This document shows positions 1 through 9,896 of a DNA stretch of 64,000 nt, one piece after another; the stretch's first letter is position 1, and each line of letters starts with the position of its first letter. The notes under the pieces are model-generated. The model saw nothing but the letters and a program-made list of their open reading frames with translations, ran no database searches and had not been told where the DNA came from. The DNA is from Diphasiastrum complanatum (lineage: Eukaryota > Streptophyta > Lycopodiopsida > Lycopodiales > Lycopodiaceae). The stretch covers positions 21,062,331 to 21,126,330 of the forward strand of contig CM055094.1 in the NCBI GenBank assembly GCA_029204225.1. The letters run 5' to 3'. Both the position numbers and the translations under genes were made by a program.

Positions 1-1080
1 TGAGAAGTCATGTTAGTTAATGGTAGAAAATAGAATCTTGAAGTATGGACCCCACGCGTTGCGGCTACCCAACTTCCAGTTAACTACATATGTTACTAGT
101 GAGGTCAAGTCATCGGAGTTGTGCGGGCAGACCAAAAACTTGGTCGGAGTTTTAAAATTCGATGATTTCTCTCTGTTACGTGGCATTTATTAGATAGCCC
201 TTTTGGGCCATGGAACTCCTCGAATGTAAACTCCATATCATCTGAGTCTGTTTCATCTGATGAAGCATGACGCTTCGCTTGTATCGATCCTTCGTCTGTG
301 ACATAGAGTACATGGGTGTCTTTCTCGATGTAAGCTTCACTAGGTCGACCGTTTGGTGCTTTGCAGTTGGCCCTTGTGGAGAGAAAGAACTCTTTCTCTT
401 TTGAGAAGCCGCTTGCGTGGAATCTGTTGCAATAGGCCTAGAAGTAGAGTTGGTATTCTTGGCTGGTTCTGAGGGAGTCTCCCAAGCTTTTATCTGCTAG
501 CATCAAGTGGTCTCAAAATCGAGGTCAGTGGCTCAACTGCTACAAAGTGACATCTATCAGAAGATAGCCCAATAACTGGAGGTTTGCTTGTTCTTGAAAT
601 AGTCATGGAGGCAGTTGGAAGCAAACTGGGCCCAGTCATAAAGATTCTGATCATGTAGTTTAGAATCAGCCATCATGTGGAATAGTTTCATGGGGATACC
701 CGTGATCTTGGACCTATAGCCCTATGTATATTTTGTTAGATAGGCGCACGGAGCAGCTAAGGGCTTATCATTTATGACCTCGATAAGGTCACCATCTTTT
801 TTTTTCCATTTGTCCAATGAGGGGTCTATATATTTGAAGTATGTTGTGGATTCAATCTTTTTGAGGGTCGTATTGACTGTGTTTGGTCCCCTAGGAAAGC
901 CAAATGTATTGAGGTCCGCTCCAAAAATATGGATAATATAAACAAAATTTTGGTTAGGAGGTAACATGAACTGGAAAATTTGTCAGTGTGGTTATAAGCA
1001 ATATGCAATCGTTATGGGCTCTGCTAGCCACTGATCAAAAGATGAAGTTGGAACTTTATGTGGCTCAGGAACTAGTGTGC
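1..1080 (-). pseudogene. ORF family B, rearranged copy 1
   Basis: I do not recognise the product. Read on the minus strand, 722-967 encodes the N-terminal part beginning MLPPNQNFVYII and containing FGFPRGPN. Positions 30-480 encode the acidic C-terminal part with VLYVTDDGSIQVKRH and EEFHGPKG. The frame is interrupted between the two. Eleven further full or partial copies lie in the window, so this is a dispersed repeat family with protein-coding ancestry. It abuts a gypsy remnant at about 1085. A plant transposon ORF is a guess only. Confidence 0.45.
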
Positions 1081-1089
1081 CTCCAAAAT

Positions 1090-1560
1090 AATGGGTCTCC
1101 ATGTCATTTCTTTTTTTTTGGGATCATCGTGTTTCATGATGAACAATCTTAGTAAATTCTTCCCTGGTGCATCCTTCCAAAATTAGATGAATGGCTTTTT
1201 TCTTTGGCTACACAAGATCGCCATAGATGTTGTCAAGTCACACATACTTTTCTCTTTTTACGCCAGCACATGATTGATTTGCTAAAAACCCTTCTGCTAA
1301 ACTCCTTGCCAAGTTAGGAGATGTTGAAAACATCAGAGAAATTGAACGCCTCCTCAAAAGACCACGTTTTTTCACTGTCCAAGAGAAATTCTTCCATAAC
1401 TCAAATGAAAGGCCTGGTTCTTTCAACCTAAACAACCCTAGTTTTGTGGTTCTGGACAAAATATGGGAAAATGAAAGAAGTATACATGATATAAAGGAAA
1501 GGAAGGACAAGACAGTGGTGCAAAAGAAGACTAACTGGCTAAAAGACTGAACTTTTACAG
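1090..1560. other. Conserved open-frame block U, strand uncertain
   Basis: A block present in five fuller copies and one truncated one, always beside gypsy remnants. The minus strand holds a 90-codon frame (1238-1510). The plus strand holds an open frame without ATG from about 1272 to 1548, containing ENIREIERLLKRP, which reads more like protein. Other copies carry one-base changes in the plus frame. I cannot assign a function; it may be the untranslated or LTR-proximal part of the gypsy element. Confidence 0.3.
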
Positions 1561-2047
1561 GTATTAACTAGCTCGCAGGATGACGAGGATCTGCATAGAA
1601 GAACTCTCACTAGGAATACGGTGGATCGACTACAGCTCAGCACGCGCAAGGACAAGGCAAAGATATTTTTACATTTACGCTACTATAATAGAATGTTTGA
1701 GACCATTCATGTGAGACACTTTTACACTCGTATTTTATTACAATCTTTGGCCTTATATACACAAGTCCTTCCATGATATTGTGTTTGCTTGGTCATACTT
1801 ACCTAACATCAAAAGTGAATGGTACTTTCTGTTTGATGTTTTCTGCAATTTTGAAATTGAAAATCTATCTTTATGTTCTTGCTCTTTTCTAAAACATTTC
1901 AAAGATTTCATTTCAGAAAAATTTGATTATGTGCTAACAACGGACTGCAATATAATTAGAAGTATGTACCTCAGAAAATCTTAGCTATTTAGGAAAAACA
2001 TCATTGAATTCTTGTTTTAAATCATGCATTAAAAGCTGTTCTTGATG
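1561..2047 (-). mobile_element. Ty3/gypsy remnant: RT start and LTR-like stretch
   Basis: On the minus strand, next to the protease fragment, the reading continues into FNDVFPK near 1990-2020. This resembles the start of a Ty3/gypsy reverse transcriptase (F-x-DVFP), and is then interrupted by stops. Further on, TATAAGGCC and ATAAAATACGAG look like a promoter and polyadenylation region of an LTR. No clear TG...CA ends or target duplications were found, so the LTR call is weak. Confidence 0.35.
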
Positions 2048-2690
2048 CTAATTTTTGGTGTTAAAGCATGTTAACACATTCACATCACAATGCATACGAG
2101 ATTTCAAAACAAGATGAAAAAGCTCATACTTAGAATTATGTATTTTTTCCATAACTTCCGCCGAGGAAACCATCAGTGATGGGAGTACATTAGTCTCCCC
2201 ATAAATAGAGACTATCTGGTCAAACTTATCTTTAAATACAATAGTATGGTTTTTAAAATCTATTTTCAACGAATTTGATTTATCAAAAAACCATTCATAT
2301 CCTAGGATTACATAAGTTCTATCAAGATTCATAACATGGAAATCGAGCCGCTCAACATGATCTTGCATCCGAACCTCCAAATTAGGGACTTTCACATTCC
2401 AAACTTCTGTGTCTGACCCTGAGGCTAGAGGACCACATAATATTGATCACTGACCCGAAGCTTCTATACAAGCCGCACATTCAAAAAGTTGTGAGTACCT
2501 CCAAAATCAAACATTATACTTATGTCTTTCCCTAGAATATTGCCTTTAACTTGAAACCATTGATTAGACTTGAAAGAAGTTACAAGTATATTCACAACCA
2601 TTTAACAAATCAACTTTCAATTCACAACCATTTGAAAAATTGACTTTCAATTTACCTGTCGGTAAATCCATCGCCATGAAACTTGATGAT
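2048..2690 (-). pseudogene. Ty3/gypsy protease fragment
   Basis: Retropepsin-like region of a Ty3/gypsy polyprotein. The N-terminal part (about 2400-2690) contains the active-site neighbourhood, read here as DFGGTHNF where families normally have DSG or DTG. The C-terminal part (2048-2395) contains the typical second half: an LDFHVMNL stretch, VILGYEWFF and a following DF. A frame break separates the two. Gag lies upstream only in the copy at 54485-55438. This copy cannot make an active enzyme. Confidence 0.6.
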
Positions 2691-2699
2691 TTATAAAAT

Positions 2700-3564
2700 C
2701 TGTCGGTGTGGTTATAAGCAATATGCACTAGAAATGGGATCTGATAGCCACTGAAAAGAGGAAGTTGGAACTCTATGTGGCTCAGGAACTAGTGTGCCTC
2801 CTGGTACCAAGTGTTCATCTCAAAGATATCTAGGCTTTCCATGGTGATGTCAATTCTGTCTTGAGTTGGGACTGGGCCCAGTTTGCTTCCAACTGCCTCC
2901 ATGACTATATCAAGAACAAGCAAACCTCCAGTTATTGGGCTATCTTCTGATAGATGTCACTTTGCAGCAGTTGAACCACCGACCTCGATTTTGAGACCAC
3001 TTGATGCTAGCAGATAAAAGCTTGGGAGACTCCCTCAGACCCAGCCAAAAATACCAACTCTACTTCCAGGCCTATTGCAACAGATTCCACGCAAGCGGCT
3101 TCTCAAAAGAGAAAGAGTTCTTTCTCTCCACAAGGGCCAACTGCAAAGCACCAAACGGTCAACCTAGTGAAGCTTACATCGAGAAAGACACCCATGTACT
3201 CTATGTCACAGACGACGGATCGATACAAGTGAAGCGTCATGCTTCATCAGATGAAACAGACTCAAATGATATGGAGTTTACATTCGAGGAGTTCCATGGC
3301 CCAAAAGGGCTGTCTAAGAAATGCCATGTAAGCGAGAGAAAATCGTCGAATTTTAAAACTCCGACCGAGTTTTTGGTCTGCCCGCACAACTCCGATGACT
3401 TGACCTCGCTAGTAACGTATGTAGTTAACTGGAAGTTGGGTATTACTTCAAGATTCTATTTTCTACCATTAACTAACATGACTTCTCATGGAAATGCAAA
3501 TCGTATTGCACATCAAAGTTTGCAAATCATGGCAAGAAACTTTGAATATTTTGGATCACAATGA
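2700..3564 (+). pseudogene. ORF family B, fold-back copy with open C-terminal frame
   Basis: Positions 2700-2868 carry family-B leader sequence in minus orientation. At about 2869 the sequence switches to plus-oriented B coding sequence. The C-terminal frame 3001-3564 is open for 187 codons. It holds a basic, Ser/Thr-rich start, then VLYVTDDGSIQVKRH, an acidic SSDETDSNDMEF patch and the EEFHGPKG motif. With the opposite-facing copy at 1-1080 it flanks the gypsy remnant as an inverted pair. Function unknown. Confidence 0.4.
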
Positions 3565-3856
3565 GCGCCAACGTGAATCTAAATTTTTGAAATTCAGAAA
3601 ATATGGAGTGTGTTGGATGAAATGGCGCGGCAAGGTTATCTCAAACTTTTGCAATTCAAAAATTTGCAATTTCAACACACATCTATTGAACAAATATTTT
3701 GCTTACTTTGCTCATAACTGCAAAGCTTTGATTTTGCATAAAAGGCAAGAAACATGGAGTGTGATGGACCAAAAAGAGCGCCAAGGTCATTTCAAACTTT
3801 TACAATTACTTTTTTTTATAATTAAGATGAGTTTTAATACCTTACAAGATATATAG
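3480..3856 (+). pseudogene. Coiled-coil-like block with internal repeats
   Basis: Three related heptad-like segments can be read here in shifting frames: QETLNILDHNERQRESKFLK, WSVLDEMARQGYLKLLQ and TWSVMDQKERQGHFKLLQ. The last two are clearly copies of one unit. The block always sits between family B and the spliced gene M, so it may be the 3' part of B or a 5' exon of M. Indels break the frame in this copy. Copies lie at 23790, 29279, 50540, 51300 and 57465. Confidence 0.35.
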
Positions 3857-3896
3857 CAAGTGGGTTTTCTACTAGATTAATCTATCGATTATTAAG

Positions 3897-5455
3897 ATGT
3901 CTAAATATCATCTCCATATTGATCTTCCCATAGAATATGCTCCACTGTCGAGAAAAAATCTGAAAGGATCCACCTTACCAGCTCACCTAAGGACGAAAGA
4001 CAGGAAACATTGTGATCTATGGGTTGATGGTTGTTTGTATCCAATCAATCCAAGCTCAATGCAACATCCAAATTTTAGATCGGTCACACAACTTATACTG
4101 TTTTTGTGTGAAGGACACAATAGTCTATTGGATTATTGTGAAAGATTGAAAAGTTATGGCATTAGTTATTCAATGAAAAAAATCCACTGTTTGGAAAATA
4201 TGTTGAATGGTTTGCTTACTGACTACCGAGAAAAAGAAACTTTTTTTTGCAAACAAATGAAGAAAACGAAATCTTGAAGATAGATAATTCTCGTTTGCAA
4301 GATATTATATTAAACCTCAACCAAGAAACTGACAATATGAAACTAATTGTACAAACATTGTGTACCTCATATTGTCAAATAAATGTAGAAGTAAACACAT
4401 TACGGAAGAAAATACTGAACAATAAGCGAAAAAGAGTTATTTTAAAAAGTATTGACGAGCTCTCAACAAGTGGGGGTCAACGGAAAAAAAGAATATATGC
4501 TTTTAAGTAGGATTATGTTTTAAACTATTCATGTGTTTTGTTTCATCTAGCACATCAATGGTTGTGAATTGTTTTTTTCTAAATCTTATTTTTATTTTGC
4601 AGAGCAGCTTTAGTCACCGAAAATTGACCGAAAATTGATACAAGGAGCATGTGATTATTCTGGTATTAGCAGGGATGCATATGACACAATGTTTAAAATT
4701 ATCAAAGAGGCATTTTGACAAGTACATATAAAACAATTTCCTATTCCCCGGCCCTTTCAAATCAAATTAGAGAGGGATGTGTTAAACAGGGGTTTGCAAA
4801 ACATCATTGGTATTCCTTACCATATCAATGAAATTTATAACTCAAAACATGGCTCTTTGTCATATGATTCTACCAACAATATGTTTGTAGATTTGAATCA
4901 TTTATAGAGATTTATTGTAAAGTTTTATGGAATCACAAACGAAATTGTTGAAAAATTGATATTAGTTCTCCAAGTTAGATGAATCAGAAGTAATAAAGGG
5001 ACAAAAGCTGGAAAGGGTTAGTGTTACACTTATGAATGGAACATTAAGCAATACGATAAACTCGGAGAGTCTTAATTTCAGTGTGCAATCCGAAAATAAT
5101 ATTTGGTAGTTGGCAGCTTTCCAGGTTTAAATCTATTCTATTGAGTATTAGCAACTAATTCATTTCGAGAATTAATGGTTTTGTGTTTTAAGTTAATATT
5201 GTTTTGTTATTATAGGTCTGTGTTCAATTCTCTTAAAATAGTTCATGATTTTGTGTTTCAAACAGGTTTTAAAGAAGATCATGAAATTCTATTTTGGATT
5301 TTTAGTAAAACAGAATATCCAGAGATAATTAAGAATCATATGAGCGACACACCACTCAATGTTCCTAGAATAGGTGATTTTAAGGTGGAATGGTATTTGG
5401 TTCACACACCAAGAGCTACAGGGAGTGAAAATCCAAAACTTAGCGAAATGTTTTA
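3897..5455 (+). pseudogene. Multi-exon gene M, copy 1 (unknown function, decayed)
   Basis: Exon 1 begins at ATG 3897 (MSKYHLHIDLP) and contains a Cys/His-bearing N-terminal domain (HCDLWVDGCLYP). It continues as a helical Asn/Lys-rich segment ending in basic GGQRKKR, with a one-base shift at a run of eight T (4241-4248). A 96-bp GT-AG intron (4507-4602) joins it in frame to exon 2. Exon 2 has lost about 150 bp near 4620 relative to other copies. Coding character continues past a TAG at 4905-4907 to the segment SVQSENNIW, with a further stop (W to TAG) near 5107. A second candidate intron is 5125-5215, and exon 3 is 5216-5455 (DHEILFWIFSKTEYPEII). I do not recognise the family with certainty; the layout resembles proteins of eukaryotic DNA transposons. 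It ends about 100 bp before the CENH3-like promoter. Confidence 0.5.
4507..4602 (+). other. GT-AG intron in gene M
   Basis: Donor AA|GTAGGA and acceptor TTTTGCAG|AG with a T-rich tract before it. Removing it joins ...IYAFK to AALVTNENP (read best in the other copies) in one frame. The same intron has exactly 96 bp in the copies at 28502-28597 and 49799-49894. Confidence 0.7.
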
Positions 5456-5539
5456 ACTGATCAAACAACATTTATATAGCTAAAACCAATAAAACCCAAG
5501 CCGTACACTCGTCGTTCCAACAGCGGATCATATCTATGG

Positions 5540-5957
5540 CGCGTAATACAACCGTCCACACGTGTGAGACCACATGTGCTACAAGACACGTCAATCTGCC
5601 ATTCGGCCACGTGCCCACACGTGCGAGCTAACACGTGCCAGAACGCACGTCACCAAACCATTCGACCACATGGCCACATGTGCAAGTTTCACACGTGCGG
5701 ATACAGAAGTGTGGTCCCACACGTTAGTTACTGATTGGGCCACGTGACCACACGTGCGAGCCGATACGTGCAAGAACACATGTCGCTGGTCCATTTGGCC
5801 ACGTGTCCCCACATGGGATCCCACACGTGTTGATCCAGACGTGCAGTTTCACACATGCGTATACAAACGTGTGGTTCCACATGTCAGCTACTGACTGGGC
5901 CAAGCGTCGCTGGGATTCACACGTGCCAAGTTTTTTCTCCTATATAAGTCCATTCCT
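5540..5957 (+). promoter_or_regulatory. G-box-rich promoter of the CENH3-like gene, TATA box
   Basis: Ten perfect CACGTG motifs occur between about 5555 and 5930, among many CACATG and ACGTG variants, in a loosely tandem arrangement. CACGTG is the plant G-box/E-box bound by bZIP and bHLH factors. A TATA box (TATATAA) is at 5941-5947, which puts a start site near 5970. The same module stands in front of the other two CENH3-like genes and, twice, in front of a different short ORF. Motifs and order are seen; activity is inferred. Confidence 0.65.
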
Positions 5958-5970
5958 GGGGATTGTATAG

Positions 5971-6275
5971 GTTTTTGCGTAATTTGGTGTCATGTTTGAT
6001 TGCTTCCATACGACCTTCATTCATGATATCGCCATCATGTGAGCGACCTTGTCCCCAGGCCCATTCCTTACACCCTCTCACGTCGTAGCAATATCAGCCT
6101 GACTTTCCCAGTATCGCCATCATGCAAGCCCCTGCCTCTCCCGGCTTGCCTCTGCCACTCTCTCGCGTTGTAGCGATATCACCCTTAGAGTTCTCAGTGT
6201 CGCCATTACGCGAGATAATTTAGCTCTCTCTTCTGTTGTATCTCTGTCCTCGCATGGTATAGATATCCGGCCTCA
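5971..6275 (+). other. 5' leader with ~88-bp repeats
   Basis: Between the predicted start site and the ATG. A motif TATCGCCATCATG or close variant recurs near 6027, 6112 and 6200, so the leader is about three degenerate ~88-bp tandem units with a common GTAGCRATATC segment. Several ATGs lie upstream of the histone start. It is conserved in the minus-strand copies at 35852-36160 and 48092-48400. Confidence 0.5.
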
Positions 6276-6698
6276 ATGGCTCGGACGAAGCAAACCGCTA
6301 GGCTTACCCATTTTGTTCAACCGTCCCGTCCCCATACATCTGAACCCATACGTCCGCAAAGATGCGAAAGACCTTGCCATCCATGGTTGAGGGACATCAG
6401 GGCCTTGCAGAGGTACACCAAACTTGTGATCCTGAAAGCAGCCTTGTACCGGGCTGTGAGGGAGGTTACAGAAGATATGACCACGCATATGCCCTATGGA
6501 GTGAGGTGGAATATCGCTGCATTGGAGGCCCTCCATATTGCATACGAGGACTTCCAGACAAAATTGATTGAGGATTCGATGCTGTGTTCCATTCATGGCA
6601 AGAGGGTGACACTGATGCCCAAGGACATGCTTCTTGTCATGAGGTTTCGAAACACCTATGACAGCAGTATGCCACATGGCAAATCATGCAGGCTTTAG
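6276..6698 (+). CDS. CENH3-like histone H3 variant, copy 1
   Basis: A 140-residue, intronless histone-fold protein. Residues 1-9 are MARTKQTAR, identical to the canonical H3 tail, but the next residue is Leu in place of K9. The rest of the ~37-residue tail is Pro/Arg-rich and unlike H3. The alpha-N helix (LRDIRALQR, 38-46) and helices 1-3 follow H3 order. Loop 1 is longer and ends in RW (77-78). From that RW to DSMLC the spacing matches plant CENH3 without a gap, and DSMLCSIH resembles the CENH3 version rather than H3 DTNLCAIH. KRVTLMPKD matches H3 alpha-3. The end is not RIRGERA; it runs into array sequence and stops at TAG 6696-6698. The expected role would be nucleosome H3, perhaps at centromeres; that role is inferred. 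Plant CENH3 genes usually have introns, so a retrocopy origin is possible. Confidence 0.75.
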   Translation: MARTKQTARLTHFVQPSRPHTSEPIRPQRCERPCHPWLRDIRALQRYTKLVILKAALYRAVREVTEDMTTHMPYGVRWNIAALEALHIAYEDFQTKLIEDSMLCSIHGKRVTLMPKDMLLVMRFRNTYDSSMPHGKSCRL

Positions 6699-6699
6699 G

Positions 6700-7690
6700 G
6701 TTGCCATGTGGCAAGCCATGTAGGCCTACCATAACCTTGTATGTCAAGCCAACTGAGCCCTGTGCCACGTAGGCTTGAGTGGACCTAGAGATCTATATAT
6801 ATATATAGGTGGGCTCAAAAGTTGCCACTTGGCAAACCATACAGGCCTACCATAGGCTTGCATGGCAGGCCACATAGGCATGGCATATTTTTTATTCTTC
6901 CCATGTAAGCATGTCACAGGCTACCACATAGGCTTGCCATAGGCTTGGCAAGCAAACCAAGCTCTGCCATGTAGGCTTGAGTGGAGCTAGAGAGAGAGAG
7001 CTGGGGCTCCCAAGTTGCCATGTGGCAAGCCATGTAGGCATGTCATGAGATAAACCATAGGCTTGCATGGCAGGCCACATAGGCATGGCATATTTCTGAT
7101 GCTTCCCACGTGAGCATGTTGCAGGATACCACATAGGCTTGCCATAGGCTTGTGTGGCAAGCCAACCAAGCTCTGCCATGTAGGCTGGAGTGGAGCTAGA
7201 GAGAGAGAGCTGGGGCTCCCAAGTTGCCATGTGGCAAGCCATGTAGGCATGTCATGAGATAAACCATAGGCATGGCATATTTCTGATGCTTCCCACGTAA
7301 GCATGTCACAGGATACCACATAGGCTTGCCATAGGTTTGTGTGGCAAGCCAACCAAGCTCTGCCATGTAGGCTTGAGTGGAGCTAGAGAGGGAGAGCTGG
7401 GGCTCCCAAGTTGCCATGTGGCAAGCCATGTAGGCATGTCATGAGATAAACCACACAGGCTTGGGACTTACCATGTGACAAGCCATGTAGGCCTATCATA
7501 GGCTTGCGTGGTAGGTCATATAGGCATGATATAGGCTTGATGCTAGTATGTTCATGCTGATATGTTTTAGTCTGCCATATAGGCTTGACATAGGCTTGTG
7601 TGGCAAGCCAACTAAGCTATACCACGTGGGTCTGCCATGTAGGCTTGAGTGGAATGAGAGAGAGAGAGAAAGAGAGAGAGAGAGTGAGTG
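6700..7690 (+). repeat. ~200-bp tandem array with GCCATGTGGCAAGCC submotif
   Basis: About 2.7 units of 190-210 bp (unit starts near 6960, 7170 and 7357). Each contains several short variants of GCCATGTGGCAAGCC and TAGGCTTG and a GAGAGAG tract. A TA run lies at 6794-6806 and GA at 7656-7684. Both strands show open frames of 60-200 codons here, which follow from the repeat composition rather than selection. The array follows each CENH3-like gene directly. Copies: 23060, 25024, 34612, 46843 and 56800. Confidence 0.75.
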
Positions 7691-7714
7691 AGGAGTCACA
7701 CATGAACTACTTCC

Positions 7715-7948
7715 TTGTGGTATGGCCTAGCATCAACGTTGAAAAAAATATCTGATGGAGATAAGAAGGGTCCCAAGCAAATTTCAAATGAGAATCTTGC
7801 AGAGAAAGTATTGAAACCACAGTTGGCAAGGGATCCCAAAGAATCGAACGTGAGTGTACAAGCCCAACAAAAGCGCATACACCAACTCACCACACATGGG
7901 AAGATTGTTAAATTTGAATTTGAAGAAAAATCATTGAAATGTTTGTAG
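7715..7948 (+). CDS. Lys-rich short ORF (ISDGDKKGP family)
   Basis: A 77-codon frame with a charged central part (ISDGDKKGPKQISNENL, LARDPKESN) ending FEFEEKSLKCL. It is kept in frame in three copies, with a partial fourth at 9053-9247. I recognise no domain. It follows the tandem array downstream of the CENH3-like gene, so it could be a 3' exon of a transcript crossing the array or an independent small gene. A chance frame in a recent repeat is also possible. Confidence 0.35.
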   Translation: MWYGLASTLKKISDGDKKGPKQISNENLAEKVLKPQLARDPKESNVSVQAQQKRIHQLTTHGKIVKFEFEEKSLKCL

Positions 7949-9050
7949 ATCGATGTTTATCAAAATCATATATATTATAATCTTCACACGTGTGGAATCA
8001 AGATCTGCAAGAAAATCAACATTCTACACATAGAAAACCAAGATAGAGAAAATCACATGAGATGGACATAAGAGATGAATTCTCCACAAAGAAAAAAACT
8101 TTGATGATTATTTCTCCACTTAGGTACAACTATTTATAGCTTCCAAAATGTCATTTGGCCACTTGCCCCAAACTTGAGCTAATTTGGAAACTTCTAGATA
8201 CTTTATCAAAAACCTAGAAAATCTAGTCTAGATGCAATGTACCAAAATTAGCCAATTAGAATGGGTCCAAACTCGACCTCATCCACTGATCTACTTGCCA
8301 GAGGTAGTTAAACCACTATTTAGGCCCTTATTAACAAATATGAAACTAACTCGAAGTTGAGATTCATTTTGGCCTCCAAAATTGCAAAAAAAAAAACCAA
8401 ACTAGTTGACAATTTTTCACACCATGTCCTCTAGACATCTCCATTGATGAATACAATTTATAAGTTTTTGAAAGCAATTCCGAATGCAATCAGGGTCATG
8501 TTTTAGCTCAATGATCTATCTTTCACATTACAAAAGTTTTTAAAATACATCGTTCTAGGATTCGGGAATGGATTTTGGAATGAATTATATTTCATTGAAG
8601 TTTGAACGAGCTTGGAAATTTGAAGATTGAATGAAGCTGTAATCTAGGATTTTCAAAACTCAAAGTTGTTCATGCAGATTAAGTCATTTTTGTTAATATA
8701 TTAATATGTTGTAATCTAGGGTTTCCAAAAATAAATTGAAAATTTGTTAAATAAAATGCTTATTCCTTGTTACACGACTAAATAACATATAGTTAAAAAG
8801 CATATAATGAATCTATGCTATGTTCCAAACATATGCAAGTTACATTGCATTCATTCACACTTCACAAATCATTGGAATTCGAATTTGAACGAAATCATTG
8901 AAATTAGTAGATCAATGTTTAAATGAAGCGATAAATATTATAATCTTCCCATTTAATTCAATTATATTTATATATTATTGGTGCATTAATAGGATAAAAA
9001 CTTGCTATTATTATTTTCTTTGTTTCTATTGATTCAAGCAAGCACACCTC
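7949..9050. other. No gene seen; AT-rich dispersed repeat
   Basis: No frame of interest on either strand. The first ~390 bp recur at 25711-26085 and inverted at 33727-34260, and include a possible TATTTATAG element. From 8380 to 9050 the sequence is AT-rich and, by eye, mostly unique in the window. Confidence 0.5.
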
Positions 9051-9052
9051 GT

Positions 9053-9247
9053 CTAGATGATGACCACAATGCCTCTAAGGAGAAATAGTTTTTCATTTTT
9101 TTTCAATTTTGATTTTTCTTCAAATTCAAATTTAATGATCTTCCCATGTGTGGTGAGTTGGTGTCTGCACTTGAGTTGGGCTTGTACACTCAAGTTCGAT
9201 TCTTTGCAATCCCCCCAAATTAATATAACCAGTAACATTATTCTCAA
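9053..9247 (-). pseudogene. Fragment of the Lys-rich ORF family
   Basis: On the minus strand the frame contains KESNLSVQAQLK, HQLTTHGKIIKFEFEEKS, matching the C-terminal half of the frame at 7715-7948, with divergent flanks. It faces that copy, so the two are an inverted pair. It is a fragment because the ISDGDKK half is missing. Confidence 0.35.
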
Positions 9248-9890
9248 AGCATGTACTATGAGCTAAAAACAACACTTGGAGAGTAAAGAGTTAGGAATAT
9301 GTCAAACACTTTTACACCTAGTATTTGGCAAGATGGAATTCTTTGCGATTACCCTCCCCCCCCCCCCAATTCTTAATATAACTTCTCAAAGCATCTAGTA
9401 TGAGCTACAAACAACACTTGGTAGGTCTTAAGACTTGGAGAGTAAAGAGTCATGCATTTGTCAAATACTTTTACACCTAGCATTTGGCAAGTTAGACACA
9501 ATGGTAGTAACTATAAGAATGAGTTAGACAAGCTTGTGAAGCCATCTAGAGGTGATTTGTTGTTTAGTTGCCTAGCTACATATCAAGCTACCCCAAGCTA
9601 CCAAACACTTTACTATTATTTTGAGTGACAACCATGAAGCTATCATGATTTGAAATGACATCAATATATTAAGCTACTCCCAAGTTGACCCTTTTCCAGG
9701 AAGCTTCTCTCTTGAAACTATAGCAAAAAGCTCTTATTCAAAGGAACAATCAAGGGTCGAGTACTTGAGTGCCATATACATTGGCCCTAGATGACTATAA
9801 TGGTCAACCTTAAAAGCTCCAATCAACAAATGTTGATGTTTTCAATGTACTCAATTCAAAAAATTGCGCCTAAAGGATTTTGTTCATAAC
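9220..9890 (+). repeat. Old dispersed repeat with tandem ACACTTGGAGAGTAAAG units
   Basis: A unit containing AACAACACTTGG, GAGAGTAAAGAGT and ACCTAGTATTTGGCAAG occurs twice (about 9225-9340 and 9380-9500) around a C-run (9352-9367), and again at 55730-55900. The following part is a diverged relative of the repeat at 12590-12830, 22140, 31300, 44190 and 58380. No coding frame is seen. Confidence 0.45.
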
Positions 9891-9896
9891 ATTTGT

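Noticed and set aside
1781-1984. Plus-strand 67-codon frame (MFAWSYLPNIKSEW) repeated near gypsy remnants
   Set aside because: It is opposite to the gypsy protease and RT-start reading and has no recognisable features; it is likely a shadow of decayed element sequence.
6273-6677. Minus-strand frame of 134 codons opposite the CENH3-like gene
   Set aside because: Antisense shadow of the histone frame. The same shadow is seen at the other two copies, and only the sense strand shows a known fold.
9220-9560. Possible CRISPR-like array because of repeated ACACTTGGAGAGTAAAG units
   Set aside because: Only two degenerate units with unequal spacing, in a eukaryotic repeat; no cas genes or regular spacers.
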